Positions 63,208 through 64,000 of a DNA stretch of 64,000 nt are shown here, piece after piece (the first letter of the stretch is position 1; every line of letters begins with the position of its first letter). The notes below the pieces were generated by a model that made no database searches, was not told where the DNA came from, and was given only the letters and a program-made list of their open reading frames with translations. Origin of the DNA: Aphidius gifuensis. Taxonomy: Eukaryota; Arthropoda; Insecta; Hymenoptera; Braconidae. Position numbers and translations under genes: made by a program. Location of the stretch: positions 27,994,154 through 28,058,153 of the forward strand of contig NC_057788.1 of NCBI RefSeq assembly GCF_014905175.1, in the 5' to 3' direction.

Positions 63208-64000
63208 TTAGTAGTATGTTTCTGTTGCTATAATACCATTTGGATAATTACGAACACAATATCTACGAAATTCATCATAAATCCATAAAAATATACCAAG
63301 TGGTAAACATGGAAAAAAACACCAAAAATCAAGTGGCATTGTTTTAAGAACTTTTTCAGTACCAGGTGTATAAAGTAATATAAAAGTTAATATTATTTCA
63401 AATATAAATGACACATTTAAAAACCAATTACTCATGCCTTGTTTAAATATTGAATTTCTTCTTGTTTTACACATTAAAAGATCAATCATTTGTGTTATAA
63501 CAATTGATACAAAATATCCAGTTCTTGCTTCATTTAATAATTTCATACGATTATCATATGACCATGGATTACCATAATAATCATGTAAATAAATAATTTT
63601 TTTATTTTCCCAATCATGCCGCAGGCCAATTAAATTATATGGTGAAAATCCATGAAATGCAAATATTGTAAAAAAATTTAAAAAACCAGCAAGTGCTTGT
63701 GTCATACCAATTTGTCCATATGCAATTGATATTAAACGACTATTAACTAGCTTATCAGTTTGTGGATTTCTCGGTGGTCTTTTCATAATATCTGATTCAG
63801 CTTTTTCATATGCCAATGCAATTGCTGGTAATAAATCAGTACCAATATCAATACAAAGTACTAATTCAATAACAAATGGTAATGGTATTGAAAATAATAT
63901 ACTACTTAACATTGGTAACATTTCTGGTACACTTGATGTTAATGTATATGCTATGGATTTTTTTAAATTATCAAATATTAGCCTTCCTTCTTCAATACCA
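63208..64000 (-). CDS. Na,K-ATPase alpha-subunit paralog, C-terminal part, intronless here
   Basis: P-type cation pump catalytic chain. The frame is open from the right edge to a stop at 63208-63210, about 264 residues with no intron. It begins in the hinge (IEEGRLIFDNLKKSIAYTL) and covers transmembrane helices 5-10. M6 keeps CIDIGTDLLPAIALAYE with both ion-binding Asp. AESDIMKRPPRNP, YGQIGM, CKTRRNS and the terminal ETYY are all conserved. M5 reads TSSVPE where the usual chain has TSNIPE, so the cation-coordinating Asn is Ser. M7, the following loop and M9-M10 diverge considerably from canonical alpha chains. The lack of introns suggests a retrocopy, possibly like the testis-expressed alpha paralogs known in flies (inference). 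It lies antisense inside the expected MEK intron. Confidence 0.85.
   Translation of the reverse strand, partial: GIEEGRLIFDNLKKSIAYTLTSSVPEMLPMLSSILFSIPLPFVIELVLCIDIGTDLLPAIALAYEKAESDIMKRPPRNPQTDKLVNSRLISIAYGQIGMTQALAGFLNFFTIFAFHGFSPYNLIGLRHDWENKKIIYLHDYYGNPWSYDNRMKLLNEARTGYFVSIVITQMIDLLMCKTRRNSIFKQGMSNWFLNVSFIFEIILTFILLYTPGTEKVLKTMPLDFWCFFPCLPLGIFLWIYDEFRRYCVRNYPNGIIATETYY

Noticed and set aside
1..64000. tRNA genes, rRNA, CRISPR arrays, complete transposons or viral genes
   Set aside because: I looked for tRNA T-loop sequence, regularly spaced repeats, transposase or polymerase motifs and long terminal repeats, and saw none convincing. A covariance search could still find small RNAs.

Overview
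The window is nuclear DNA from an insect. It is very AT-rich, with long homopolymer runs, short A/T-rich introns and A/T-ending codons. Its recognisable genes are groucho, Bag6, RpL17, an Spc25-like kinetochore subunit, a MEK (Dsor1-type) kinase and a Na,K-ATPase alpha paralog. A very AT-rich hymenopteran such as a braconid parasitoid would fit, but nothing here proves the order. I saw no virus, CRISPR array, tRNA gene or intact transposon.

Layout. The left third is one gene, groucho, on the minus strand (coding exons between 4932 and 30295). It has 11 coding exons, one of only 26 nt, and a 10.3 kb first intron holding a 182-bp tandem repeat. The exons add up to 799 in-frame codons. About 9.5 kb of non-coding DNA follows (30.8-40.3 kb), with several palindromic, binding-site-like motifs. 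Bag6 (minus, 40283-44222) has five coding exons and a long poly-Asn tract. From 44.2 to 49.5 kb there is no clear gene, but several GC-rich islands stand out, including a possible spliced 26-residue microprotein. An eight-exon leucine-rich-repeat protein gene (plus, 49474-54163) comes next.

The right end is compact. It holds an Spc25-like gene (minus, 56057-57162), an unrecognised secreted repeat protein (plus, 58076-59806), RpL17 (minus, 60196-61139, with a 5'-TOP-like leader), the first half of MEK (plus, from 62362), and the C-terminal part of a divergent Na,K-ATPase alpha chain (minus, 63208 to the edge). The ATPase lies where MEK's downstream exons would be expected.

How the genes relate. 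This is a normal eukaryotic gene neighbourhood, not an operon. Groucho is a co-repressor, Bag6 a chaperone and quality-control factor, RpL17 part of the ribosome, Spc25 part of the Ndc80 complex, and MEK the ERK kinase kinase. The most unusual locus is the secreted protein at 58-60 kb. Every one of its introns is phase 0, and successive exons encode copies of one amphipathic-looking repeat, which points to growth by exon duplication. Exon boundaries throughout were read by eye from splice signals and frame continuity; no alignment or RNA evidence was available.
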